Of a stretch of DNA of 5,311 nt, positions 1 to 5,311 are shown piece after piece. The stretch lies in contig JAFANO010000185.1 of the NCBI GenBank assembly GCA_019232645.1, forward strand, positions 1 to 5,311. Reading direction: 5' to 3'. The position numbers and the translations under genes were made by a program. The notes under the pieces were generated by a model, which was given only the letters and a program-made list of their open reading frames with translations, did not search any database and had not been told where the DNA came from. Positions within the stretch are counted from its first letter, which is position 1. Each line of letters begins with the position of its first letter. The stretch comes from Planctomycetaceae bacterium. GTDB lineage: Bacteria; Planctomycetota; Planctomycetia; Isosphaerales; Isosphaeraceae.

Positions 1-1408
1 CTCGTATCGCGCGCGGGCGGTTGTCCTGACCACCGGCACCTTCCTCCAGGCGCTGATGCACACCGGCGAGGTCAAGACCGCGGGCGGCCGCGCCGGCGAC
101 ACCTCGGCCGATGGGCTCTCCGGGAGCCTCTCGGCGCTCGGCTTCGAACTGCGACGGTTCAAGACCGGCACGCCCCCGCGGCTCAACGGCCGGACCATTG
201 ACTTCGACCGCCTGGAGCGCCAGCCGGGCGACGATGACCCGGTCCCCTTCTCGTTCCTGACCGGGCGGATCACGCGTCCGCAACTCGACTGTCATCTGAC
301 GGCGACCAACGCCGAAGTCCACGATGTCATCCGCGCCAACCTGCACCGCGCGCCGATGTACTCGGGCCAGATCCGGAGCACCGGCCCGCGCTACTGCCCC
401 TCGATCGAGGACAAGGTCGTCCGCTTCGCCGACCGCGAGCAGCACCAGATCTTCCTCGAGCCCGAGGGGCGGAACACCTTCGAATACTATTGCAACGGGA
501 TCTCGACCAGCCTCCCCCGCGACGTCCAGGAGACGATCATCCCCATGATCGCGGGGCTGGAGCGGGCCGAGATCATGAGGTTCGGCTACGCGGTCGAATA
601 CGACTACGCCCCGCCGACCCAGCTTCACCCGACACTCGAGACCAAGCGAGTGGCCGGGCTCTTCTTCGCGGGACAGATCAATGGCACGACAGGCTACGAG
701 GAGGCCGCCGCGCAGGGGCTCGTCGCCGGGATCAACGCCGCGCTGCTGGTCGAGGGGGTCGAGCCGCTGGTCCTCGACAGGTCGCAGGCGTACCTCGGTG
801 TCCTGATCGATGACCTGGTCACCCGGGGCGTCGACGAGCCGTATCGGATGTTCACCAGCCGGGCGGAATATCGGCTCCTCCTGCGGCACGACAACGCCGA
901 CCTCCGCCTGACCGAGCTGGGTCGGCGTGTGGGCCTGGTCGAGGACCGACGTTGGGAACGGTTCCGGGCGCGGCAGCGACAGATCGATGCGCTCCACGAC
1001 GCCCTGAGACGCCAGCGGGTCGACGGCGAGTCGCTGCTCCAGGTCCTCCGCCGCCCCCCGGCCACCTGGGAAGATGTGTTGAACCTCTCCCCCGCGCCGG
1101 CGGAGCTCGCCGCCGACGCCGATGTCGTCGACCAGGTCACGATCGAGGCGAAGTACGGTGGCTACATCACCCGCCAGGCGCAACAGGTCGATCGGTTCCA
1201 GCGCCTGGAGCACAAGCCCCTCCCGTCCGACCTCGACTATCATGCGATCCCGCAACTCCGCGCCGAGGCCCGCGAGAAGTTCCATCGCGTCCGGCCACGC
1301 TCGCTCGGTCAGGCGGGCCGGATCAGCGGCGTTAACCCGGCCGATATCGCCACGCTCCTGGTCTACCTCAAACGATCCCATCCCGCGCCGTCGTCGCCAG
1401 ATCCCTAG
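1..1408 (+). CDS. mnmG: tRNA uridine-5-carboxymethylaminomethyl modification enzyme MnmG (GidA), 5'-truncated by the window
   Basis: MnmG is an FAD-dependent cytoplasmic enzyme that works with the GTPase MnmE to place a carboxymethylaminomethyl group on C5 of wobble uridine 34 in certain tRNAs. The reading frame is open from base 2, giving about 468 residues. Bacterial family members are roughly 610-640 residues, so about 150 N-terminal residues, including the Rossmann FAD-binding motif, lie upstream. Family landmarks visible in order are TTGTFLQ (bases 29-49), [28 protein letters not shown] with the conserved redox-type cysteine codon at 395-397 (Cys277 in E. coli), [17 protein letters not shown], the FAD-contacting [19 protein letters not shown], and [18 protein letters not shown]. 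The C-terminal GidA-associated tRNA-binding domain is complete and closes with [20 protein letters not shown] and a TAG stop at 1406-1408. The ATG at 56 is an internal methionine, not the start. No rsmG follows, although the two are adjacent in many bacteria. I see no frameshift or missing key residue in the part present. Confidence 0.97.
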   Translation, partial: SYRARAVVLTTGTFLQALMHTGEVKTAGGRAGDTSADGLSGSLSALGFELRRFKTGTPPRLNGRTIDFDRLERQPGDDDPVPFSFLTGRITRPQLDCHLTATNAEVHDVIRANLHRAPMYSGQIRSTGPRYCPSIEDKVVRFADREQHQIFLEPEGRNTFEYYCNGISTSLPRDVQETIIPMIAGLERAEIMRFGYAVEYDYAPPTQLHPTLETKRVAGLFFAGQINGTTGYEEAAAQGLVAGINAALLVEGVEPLVLDRSQAYLGVLIDDLVTRGVDEPYRMFTSRAEYRLLLRHDNADLRLTELGRRVGLVEDRRWERFRARQRQIDALHDALRRQRVDGESLLQVLRRPPATWEDVLNLSPAPAELAADADVVDQVTIEAKYGGYITRQAQQVDRFQRLEHKPLPSDLDYHAIPQLRAEAREKFHRVRPRSLGQAGRISGVNPADIATLLVYLKRSHPAPSSPDP

Positions 1409-1613
1409 AGCCCGCTGTGAAGGCTGTCCCGTTCGCCCGTGAAAAAAAGTCCGATCCGGTCGCACGTGGGGAAGCGCTTTTTCAGGGAAGGAAACGCTCG
1501 GTTTCTCGGCGCTTTCCGTAACTTCGCCCGGCCGAGTCGTCCCGCGACCCTGGGCCCTTTGATCACTCCCGAGAGAACCCGGATTCTGCGGAAGCGTTCG
1601 CCGGTCATTTGGG

Positions 1614-1641
1614 TTGACAGGGTTGGGAGGAATCCTATAAT
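1614..1641 (+). promoter_or_regulatory. Near-consensus housekeeping sigma promoter for the response regulator transcript
   Basis: TTGACA at 1614-1619 and TATAAT at 1636-1641 both match the sigma-70 consensus in all six positions, with a 16-base spacer (17 is optimal). The match stands out because the surrounding DNA is GC-rich. Transcription would be expected to begin near 1648-1650, giving a 5' leader of about 200 bases before the regulator ATG at 1847. There is no extended -10 TG. Direction and position favour the regulator-kinase pair as the target. A short unrecognised RNA is an alternative product. Confidence 0.75.
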
Positions 1642-1671
1642 TGGCTGTGTTGGCAAAATTGGTAAGTTTGT
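1641..1671 (+). repeat. TTGG tetramers at a 9-base period over the predicted transcription start
   Basis: TTGG occurs at 1641-1644, 1650-1653 and 1659-1662, with an imperfect TTGT at 1668-1671, each exactly 9 bases after the last. In the same phase upstream are TTGG at 1623-1626 and the TTGA that opens the -35 box at 1614; the position at 1632 does not fit. The array overlaps the -10 box and the expected start site, so it could be a regulator binding site. Nine bases is not a full helical turn, and tetramers recur easily, so chance is a real alternative. Confidence 0.35.
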
Positions 1672-1690
1672 TAGATTCAGTAAACTTTAC
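1662..1690 (+). promoter_or_regulatory. Hairpin in the early leader of the regulator transcript
   Basis: GTAAGTTT at 1662-1669 pairs with AAAC (1682-1685) and TTAC (1687-1690), leaving one bulged T at 1686 and a 12-base loop. If transcription starts near 1648 the structure lies 15-45 bases into the RNA. It is AU-rich and has no following U tract, so it is not a terminator. It could be an RNA element or an operator dyad just downstream of the start site. Confidence 0.35.
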
Positions 1691-1803
1691 GGATCATGCG
1701 TCACTGAGGGGCTGCGGATCTTGATGCGGCTGGCCATGTGGGATCAGTTTGTGAGGAAGGCGAGTCCGGCATGGAGGTTGTGGAGGGCGTCCGGCGGATA
1801 GCT

Positions 1804-1850
1804 GAGGAGGAGGCCCGGGTTTGCCGGGGACGGAGCGACCGAGCCTATGA
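1804..1850 (+). promoter_or_regulatory. Purine-rich site, small hairpin and possible 9-codon leader reading frame before the regulator start
   Basis: GAGGAGGAGG at 1804-1813 is the best Shine-Dalgarno-like sequence near the regulator, but it ends 33 bases before the ATG at 1847, too far to serve it directly. It is followed by a GC hairpin (CCCGG 1814-1818 and CCGGG 1824-1828, loop GTTTG). A TTG at 1821, 7 bases after the purine run, opens a 9-codon frame. Its TGA at 1848-1850 overlaps the regulator start as ATGA, an arrangement used elsewhere for translational coupling. This is an inference from layout only. A weaker alternative is that CGGAG at 1831-1835 acts as a poor ribosome binding site. 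Confidence 0.25.
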
Positions 1851-2458
1851 GCTCGAAGAATGGGACGTACCCGACCATGAAGACCGTTTTCACGACGGGT
1901 GAAGCCGCGAAGATCTGCAAAGTCAGTCAGCAGACGATTATCCGCTGTTTTGATTCGGGCCAGCTACGGGGTTTTCGGGTTCCTGGCTCACGGTTCCGGC
2001 GGATACCGCGCGAGGCTCTCTATCGTTTTATGAAGGAAAATAATATCCCCACCGACGCGCTGGAGAGCGGTCGGCGACGGATCCTGATCGTCGACGATGA
2101 TCCGGCGGTGGTGGACCTGATCTCGGACGTGCTGGCCAATGATGCGCGGTTCGAGATCAAGGTGGTCAATAATGGTTTCGCCGCGGGGATGCAGGCCAAG
2201 GAATATCATCCCGACCTGATCATCCTCGACGTGATGCTGCCGGATATCAACGGTCAAGCCGTCTGCGAGCTGATCCGCCAGGATCCGACGTTGACCGATA
2301 TCAAGATCATCTGCATCTCGGGGATGGTCGAGGAAGATAAGATCGGCGAGCTGAAGGCGGCCGGTGCCGACGATTTTCTGCACAAGCCGCTCGACATCGA
2401 TGAACTGATTCGTCGTGTCTGCCGACTCTTGGATATAGAGACCGGTCCGACCGGCTGA
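1847..2458 (+). CDS. Response regulator with N-terminal excisionase/MerR-like HTH and C-terminal receiver domain
   Basis: This 203-residue cytoplasmic protein is probably a DNA-binding output protein of a two-component system. Residues ~14-60 (TTGEAAKICKVSQQTIIRCF, then GSRFRRIPREALYRFM) form an excisionase-type winged helix-turn-helix of the HTH_17/MerR-like kind. Residues ~78-198 form a receiver domain with the acidic cluster D83-D85, the likely phosphoacceptor D128 in LIILDVMLP, the switch residue S158 in CISGM, and the conserved K180 in HKPLD, so it looks phosphorylation-competent. The order is the reverse of the usual receiver-then-output layout; I recall similar proteins from planctomycetes. 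The start is ATG 1847, with no in-frame start between it and the TAG at 1799-1801. ATG 1877 (residue 11) is a credible alternative, because neither has a good ribosome binding site. It probably shares the 1614-1641 promoter transcript with the kinase that follows 100 bases later. The DNA target is unknown. Confidence 0.92.
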   Translation: MSSKNGTYPTMKTVFTTGEAAKICKVSQQTIIRCFDSGQLRGFRVPGSRFRRIPREALYRFMKENNIPTDALESGRRRILIVDDDPAVVDLISDVLANDARFEIKVVNNGFAAGMQAKEYHPDLIILDVMLPDINGQAVCELIRQDPTLTDIKIICISGMVEEDKIGELKAAGADDFLHKPLDIDELIRRVCRLLDIETGPTG

Positions 2459-2558
2459 GCGATGCTGGTCGATCCCGGCAGGATGCGGGATTTGGGGGTC
2501 TGGTCTCTCGAAGGTCTGGATTCATCCAGTCGTCGCCGATGGGAAGGAGCCCGAGTCG
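2459..2558 (+). promoter_or_regulatory. Regulator-kinase gap with two inverted repeats and the kinase ribosome binding site
   Basis: GGGAAGGAG at 2541-2549 contains AAGGAG (2544-2549) and lies 9 bases before GTG 2559, which decides the kinase start in favour of that GTG. Two inverted repeats are present. One is ATCCCG 2472-2477 with CGGGAT 2486-2491 (8-base loop). The other is CTGGAT 2516-2521 with ATCCAG 2524-2529, a near-perfect dyad with a 2-base centre. Neither has a T tract, so I see no intrinsic terminator, and read-through from the regulator into the kinase is plausible. The tight dyad would suit a protein operator better than an RNA hairpin. Confidence 0.55.
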
Positions 2559-4592
2559 GTGCGAACCTTTCCTCTTCGACACACCCCTGGCTTCGACCTC
2601 CGCCGTCCCCTGGGACGGTTGGATAGCCTGCCCCTGCGTCCGACGACAGCGCGGATGGTGCTCTCCGCGGCGACCGACGCGCCGAGCGATCCCACCACCG
2701 ACCGGATCGATGCGTCGAAGTGGCTCGCGCCGACGGGGATCGATCCCGGCTGGGTGCTCGCGACGTCGTGCCGTTCGCGACCGTGCGACCCGCTCGCGCT
2801 GGTGTCCGAGCGCCCCTGGTGGCCTGTGACGTCGGCCGCCGCCTCCGAGGCGTTGCGCCGGCTCTGGCGGCATGCGGTGGCGGCCGGCCTGGCGGCGTGG
2901 CGGCTCGCCCGGGAGGTGAACGACCCCGAACCCGAGCGGGTCGCGGACGCCGCGCTGTTACACGGATTGGGACGCTGGGCGGCGGCGGCGATCGACCCGG
3001 ACTGGCTGGCGGCCTGGCTGGCGGAGGCCGATCCTCGGGGGCGTCGGGAATTCGAGCGCCGGACGCTTGGCGCCGAGACGATGGTGCTCGGCCGGACGCT
3101 CGCCGAGCGCTGGGGGTGCGACCCGCTCGTCGCGGAGGCCGCCTGGCTGCACGATGACCCCGATGGCGGCCTGAACGGCTGCGCGGCGGAACCGGCGCGG
3201 CTGGCAGTAATCCAACAGGCATACGCCCATGCGGAGCGGACCCCCTGGGCCCTCTCCCGCGGCGCGGGTCGCGCACCCTCGGGAGCCGACCCAAGGATCC
3301 GGCTGCTGACGGCCGAGGTCCAGGTGCGATGCAGCGAGGCATTCGTCGAGCCCGATGCCACGCCGCACGAGGAGAGGCTGTCGCGCGCCCACGCGCGGCT
3401 CTATCTGGAGTCGGCCGAACTCCGCACCGCCTGTGCGGCGCGGGACCGCTTCCTGGGCGCGCTGGCCGGGTCCGAACCGACGGAGGACCCGGAGACCTGG
3501 GCCGAACGTGCGGGCCTGGCCTGGTGCGGCATGCCGGGCATGGCCACGGCTCGGGTCGTCTGGACCGGGCCGGGAACCACCTCCTCTCCTCGAGACGTCC
3601 CCCTCTCCCCCGGGGGACGTCCGGCGACGCTGGTCGTGCCCCTCGTGGACCGAGGTCGGCCGTGTGCCGAGGTCCACCTCTGGATCGATCCCGATCGCCC
3701 CACGGCCTCCTCCGAGGCGCTGGCCACCCGGGACGCCTGGCAAGCCTGGGCCGCGCTGGTCGCCGAGCGGGCCCGGACCGCCACGCGGCTCGACCAGGCC
3801 GTCCGTGCTCACCGCGACCGCATCGAGTGCGAGCGATCGCGGTCCCTGGTGTCGAAGCTCGACGCCCTGGCCGAGTTTGCCGCCGGGGCCGGCCACGAGC
3901 TGAACAACCCGCTCGCCGTCATCGTCGGCCGGGCCCAGCTCTTGCTGGCACGCGAGTCCGATCCCGCTGCGTCGCGGATGCTCCGCGCGATCCTGGCGCA
4001 GGCGCAGCGGGCGCATCGGATCCTGCGCGACCTGATGTACGTCGCCCGCCCATCCGAGCCCCGTCCCCGGTTCTGTCAGCCCGAGGAGATCCTCCGCGCC
4101 TGCCTCCGCGACGCGAAGGCCGAGGCCGACGCGCGGGGCGTCCAGATCGTCGCCGGGCAGGCCGAGCCCGGGCCCAAAGTCTGGGCCGACCCCGACGCGC
4201 TACGGCACCTGGCCGAGGTCCTGCTCCGCAACGCCCTGGAGGCCACCCCCAAGGGAGGGACGATCCGGGTCTCGTCCTCCGGCGACGGCGCGGCCCTGCG
4301 CTGGACCGTCCAGGACACCGGCCGAGGCATCACCCCGGCCGAGGGCCAGCGCCTCTTCGACCCCTTCTATTGCGGACGTCAGGCGGGGCGTGGGCTGGGA
4401 CTTGGCCTGCCCCGCGCCGCCCGGTTCGTCGCGCTGGCCGGCGGCGACCTGCGCTGGCACTCGACGCCCGGCCGGGGGACGACCTTCCACCTCCACCTCC
4501 CCCTGGCGGCGCCGCCGAAGCCCCCGGCCCTGGCCGAATCGGAAGCCGGTCCTCCTGGCTCGTGGAAGGATCCGCCGCTGCCCAAGTCTTAG
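2559..4592 (+). CDS. Soluble sensor histidine kinase with N-terminal HDOD domain and GAF-like middle region
   Basis: This 677-residue protein is a probable cytoplasmic sensor kinase; I see no signal peptide or membrane segment. Residues ~21-230 resemble an HDOD domain: an LPLRP start, RLWRHAVAAGLAAWRLA (101-117), LLHGLGRW (133-140) and ERRTLGAET...LAERWG...LHDDP (166-201). The usual HD pair is HG here (H135, G136), so no phosphohydrolase activity is expected, as is normal for HDOD. Residues ~310-405 look like a degenerate GAF domain (weak call), followed by a coiled-coil-like helix. The kinase core follows: HisKA with the H box GHELNNPLAVI and phosphoacceptor H446 (~430-495), then HATPase with N box LLRNALEA (N558), G1 box DTGRGI (D586), F box LFDPF and G2 box GRGLGLGLP (612-616). 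All catalytic boxes are intact. The tail is proline-rich. The GTG start is supported by AAGGAG 9 bases upstream and by HDOD-like sequence before the next methionine at residue 33. Its likely partner is the response regulator just upstream; the signal is unknown. Confidence 0.93.
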   Translation: MRTFPLRHTPGFDLRRPLGRLDSLPLRPTTARMVLSAATDAPSDPTTDRIDASKWLAPTGIDPGWVLATSCRSRPCDPLALVSERPWWPVTSAAASEALRRLWRHAVAAGLAAWRLAREVNDPEPERVADAALLHGLGRWAAAAIDPDWLAAWLAEADPRGRREFERRTLGAETMVLGRTLAERWGCDPLVAEAAWLHDDPDGGLNGCAAEPARLAVIQQAYAHAERTPWALSRGAGRAPSGADPRIRLLTAEVQVRCSEAFVEPDATPHEERLSRAHARLYLESAELRTACAARDRFLGALAGSEPTEDPETWAERAGLAWCGMPGMATARVVWTGPGTTSSPRDVPLSPGGRPATLVVPLVDRGRPCAEVHLWIDPDRPTASSEALATRDAWQAWAALVAERARTATRLDQAVRAHRDRIECERSRSLVSKLDALAEFAAGAGHELNNPLAVIVGRAQLLLARESDPAASRMLRAILAQAQRAHRILRDLMYVARPSEPRPRFCQPEEILRACLRDAKAEADARGVQIVAGQAEPGPKVWADPDALRHLAEVLLRNALEATPKGGTIRVSSSGDGAALRWTVQDTGRGITPAEGQRLFDPFYCGRQAGRGLGLGLPRAARFVALAGGDLRWHSTPGRGTTFHLHLPLAAPPKPPALAESEAGPPGSWKDPPLPKS

Positions 4593-4888
4593 GCAATGCC
4601 CGCACCACAAACCATCGAGTCGGCGATCTCGTGACAATCGCCGCAGAGGTAGGTGACGCTCAAGGGCTCGTCATAATTCCAGTGATGGCGTTCCAGGCGG
4701 AGCCTGCGCCGACACCAGGCGCAGCACTTGGGCCGCGTGATCAACCCGAGCTGCTCGGCGAGCGCCGCCGCATACCGCGCCGAGCGGGTGCGGATCCGTC
4801 GGGGCTTGAGCAGGTCGAGGCTGATCTCCAGGTGTCGTCGAAGTCGGGCGAGCTTGGCGTGCTGGCGGTTCCGTCGGCCTTTTTTCAT
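4589..4888 (-). CDS. Small HNH/zinc-ribbon-like protein
   Basis: This 99-residue protein has a very basic N-terminal half (MKKGRRNRQHAKLARLRRHL, then KPRRIRTRSARY). Its C-terminal half has the pattern C56-x2-C59 ... ERHHWNYDEPL (H68, H69) ... YLC82-x2-C85-H86. Two CxxC pairs flanking an HH motif and ending in CH fit the zinc-bound beta-beta-alpha (HNH) fold. Related short sequences of the type HHxDYxxPLxVxxLCxxCH occur in phage and bacterial small proteins. A nucleic-acid-binding or nicking role is possible, but activity is not shown. It may be only a structural zinc ribbon, because the central Asn of HNH is not clear (N71 is the candidate). The start is ATG at 4888-4886; an in-frame stop lies at 4897-4895, so no longer form exists. 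The ribosome binding site is poor. The stop TAA (4591-4589) overlaps the convergent kinase stop by 4 bases. Other open frames cover this stretch, but only this one carries a coherent motif. Confidence 0.68.
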   Translation of the reverse strand: MKKGRRNRQHAKLARLRRHLEISLDLLKPRRIRTRSARYAAALAEQLGLITRPKCCAWCRRRLRLERHHWNYDEPLSVTYLCGDCHEIADSMVCGAGIA

Positions 4889-5205
4889 GACGAGTTACCC
4901 GGATTGGAACCCTATGGCCATCTCGAGGACGACGATAGGACGTCGGTTTCCACTCCATCGGCGGAGCCCCTGGCGGGGATCATCCGACGGACTCCTGGAT
5001 AACGCAGCGGTCAGGTCAACTCTACTGCAAAGGGTGGGCCATGTCTATCGGCATATGAAAAAGATGAGGCGTGAGATCAATTGTGATGAATCAAAGTGTT
5101 GTGACGAAAATAGCGATCGCGCGGGAGGCGAGGATTGTGCGTTCGCGACGAGGATTTCCTCCCCCGGCCTGACGCCCCGATGAAATCGGCCTGATGGTCC
5201 CGCCA

Positions 5206-5220
5206 CCGTGCGTCGCACGG
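5206..5220. repeat. Perfect 15-base dyad
   Basis: CCGTGCG (5206-5212) and CGCACGG (5214-5220) are perfect reverse complements around a single T. It reads the same on both strands apart from the centre. No T tract follows on either side, so it is not an intrinsic terminator. It sits about 35 bases from the start of the AT-rich tail, a position that would suit an operator. It could also be a chance GC palindrome. Confidence 0.4.
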
Positions 5221-5255
5221 ATTCTCAGCGCGGCAGCGTCCCCTTACCGAGGAAA

Positions 5256-5285
5256 ATAATCTTTTCTATTTTTTGCAAGTCTCAA
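5256..5285 (-). promoter_or_regulatory. Possible weak promoter in the AT-rich tail
   Basis: On the minus strand TTGAGA (5285-5280, five of six -35 matches) is followed after 18 bases by GATTAT (5261-5256, four of six -10 matches). It would point toward the HNH-like gene, leaving a leader of about 360 bases. The same AT-rich block also offers a weak plus-strand pair (TTGCAA near 5274 and TTTAAA after 18 bases) that would point out of the window. AT-rich DNA yields such matches by chance, so the strand is undecided. Confidence 0.2.
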
Positions 5286-5311
5286 ATACCTCTCATTTTA
5301 AATTTATTCCC

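Larger units (their letters stand above)
1409..1846. other. 438-base intergenic region between mnmG and the response regulator
   Basis: No convincing gene lies here. The left part (1409-1600) holds an A-rich run (1442-1448) just after mnmG and an imperfect hairpin: GGAAACGC at 1490-1497 against GCGCTTTCC at 1509-1517, with one bulged base. It has no T tract, so it is not a clear intrinsic terminator. The right part holds a strong promoter, a short tetramer repeat, a hairpin and a leader, described separately. Open frames cross the region on both strands (for example 1439-1801 plus and 1405-1656 minus). They are low-complexity basic sequences, lack recognisable motifs and run straight through the promoter, so I treat them as chance frames. 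Confidence 0.75.
4889..5311. other. 423-base terminal region without a convincing gene
   Basis: Bases 4889-5050 are GC-rich and show no recognisable motif on either strand. Bases 5055-5183 hold a 42-codon frame, rich in Cys and acidic residues, with no ribosome binding site. Bases 5129-5194 hold short direct repeats (CGAGGATT at 5129 and 5149; CGGCCTGA at 5165 and 5187). A small hairpin, CCGAT 5177-5181 with ATCGG 5185-5189, and a perfect dyad at 5206-5220 follow. From about 5253 the sequence turns sharply AT-rich to the window end, typical of a promoter region or of a change in DNA origin. Confidence 0.6.

Noticed and set aside
1490..1517. Hairpin downstream of mnmG as an intrinsic terminator
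   Set aside because: The stem is short with a bulge, and no T tract follows on the plus strand.
1405..1656. 83-codon minus-strand frame overlapping the end of mnmG
   Set aside because: It has no motif and an atypical composition, and its start would lie on the -10 region of the strong plus-strand promoter.
1439..1801. 120-codon plus-strand frame beginning GTG and rich in Arg/Lys
   Set aside because: It runs through the consensus promoter and leader, has no ribosome binding site and shows no recognisable motif.
2462..2626. 54-codon frame starting 3 bases after the regulator stop
   Set aside because: There is no ribosome binding site and no motif, and it overlaps the well-supported kinase start in another frame.
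2254..4016. Long minus-strand frames (2254-3342, 2522-3361, 2958-4016) opposite the regulator and kinase
   Set aside because: They have low-complexity Arg/Pro/Ser/Gly composition typical of antisense shadows, while the plus strand carries intact, recognisable domains.
4621..4643. Hairpin CGGCGAT...ATCGCCG just past the kinase stop as a terminator
   Set aside because: It has a 7-base stem but a 9-base loop and no T tract, and it encodes part of the Cys/His motif of the minus-strand gene, which explains the bases.
3329..5002. 557-codon plus-strand frame, the second longest in the window
   Set aside because: It is an Arg/Pro/Gly-rich shadow of the kinase gene in another frame and then of the minus-strand HNH-like gene. 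Length alone is not evidence in GC-rich DNA.
4728..5183. 151-codon plus-strand frame opposite the HNH-like gene
   Set aside because: Its first half is antisense to the Cys/His-motif protein and shows no motif of its own. Only the last 42 codons look different, and they are noted separately.

Overview
The window is high-GC bacterial DNA. The gene set points to a planctomycete, probably near the Isosphaeraceae. The reasons are a response regulator with an excisionase-type helix-turn-helix in front of its receiver domain, a soluble histidine kinase carrying an HDOD domain, generally weak Shine-Dalgarno sites, and the style of the MnmG sequence. This placement comes from recognising protein families, not from a database search.

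Layout. (1) 1-1408, plus strand: the 3' three quarters of mnmG, the FAD-dependent tRNA wobble-uridine modification enzyme; its first ~150 codons lie left of the window. (2) 1409-1846: a 438-base non-coding stretch. It holds a near-consensus sigma-70-type promoter (TTGACA, 16 bases, TATAAT, 1614-1641), then TTGG tetramers every 9 bases, a small hairpin and a leader of about 200 bases. (3) 1847-2458, plus: a response regulator with the order HTH then REC. (4) 2459-2558: a 100-base gap with two small inverted repeats and a good ribosome binding site. (5) 2559-4592, plus, GTG start: a 677-residue HDOD / GAF-like / histidine kinase protein. (6) 4589-4888, minus: a 99-residue protein with a CxxC-HH-CxxCH (HNH or zinc-ribbon-like) core. 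Its stop codon overlaps the kinase stop codon. (7) 4889-5311: no convincing gene. The sequence ends in an AT-rich block that may be a promoter region for a gene outside the window.

How the genes work together. The regulator and the kinase lie in the same direction, 100 bases apart, with no clear terminator between them, so they are probably a cognate two-component pair transcribed from the 1614-1641 promoter. Both are soluble. The kinase has no membrane segment, so the input is probably intracellular, sensed through its HDOD and GAF-like regions. The regulator probably answers through DNA binding by its excisionase/MerR-like domain. mnmG is a housekeeping neighbour, and the long promoter-bearing gap suggests a separate transcription unit. 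The HNH-like gene converges on the kinase and has no evident functional link to it.

I did not find a CRISPR array, rRNA, tRNA, insertion sequence or complete mobile element. The most distinctive content is the two-component pair with unusual domain order and the small HNH-like gene.
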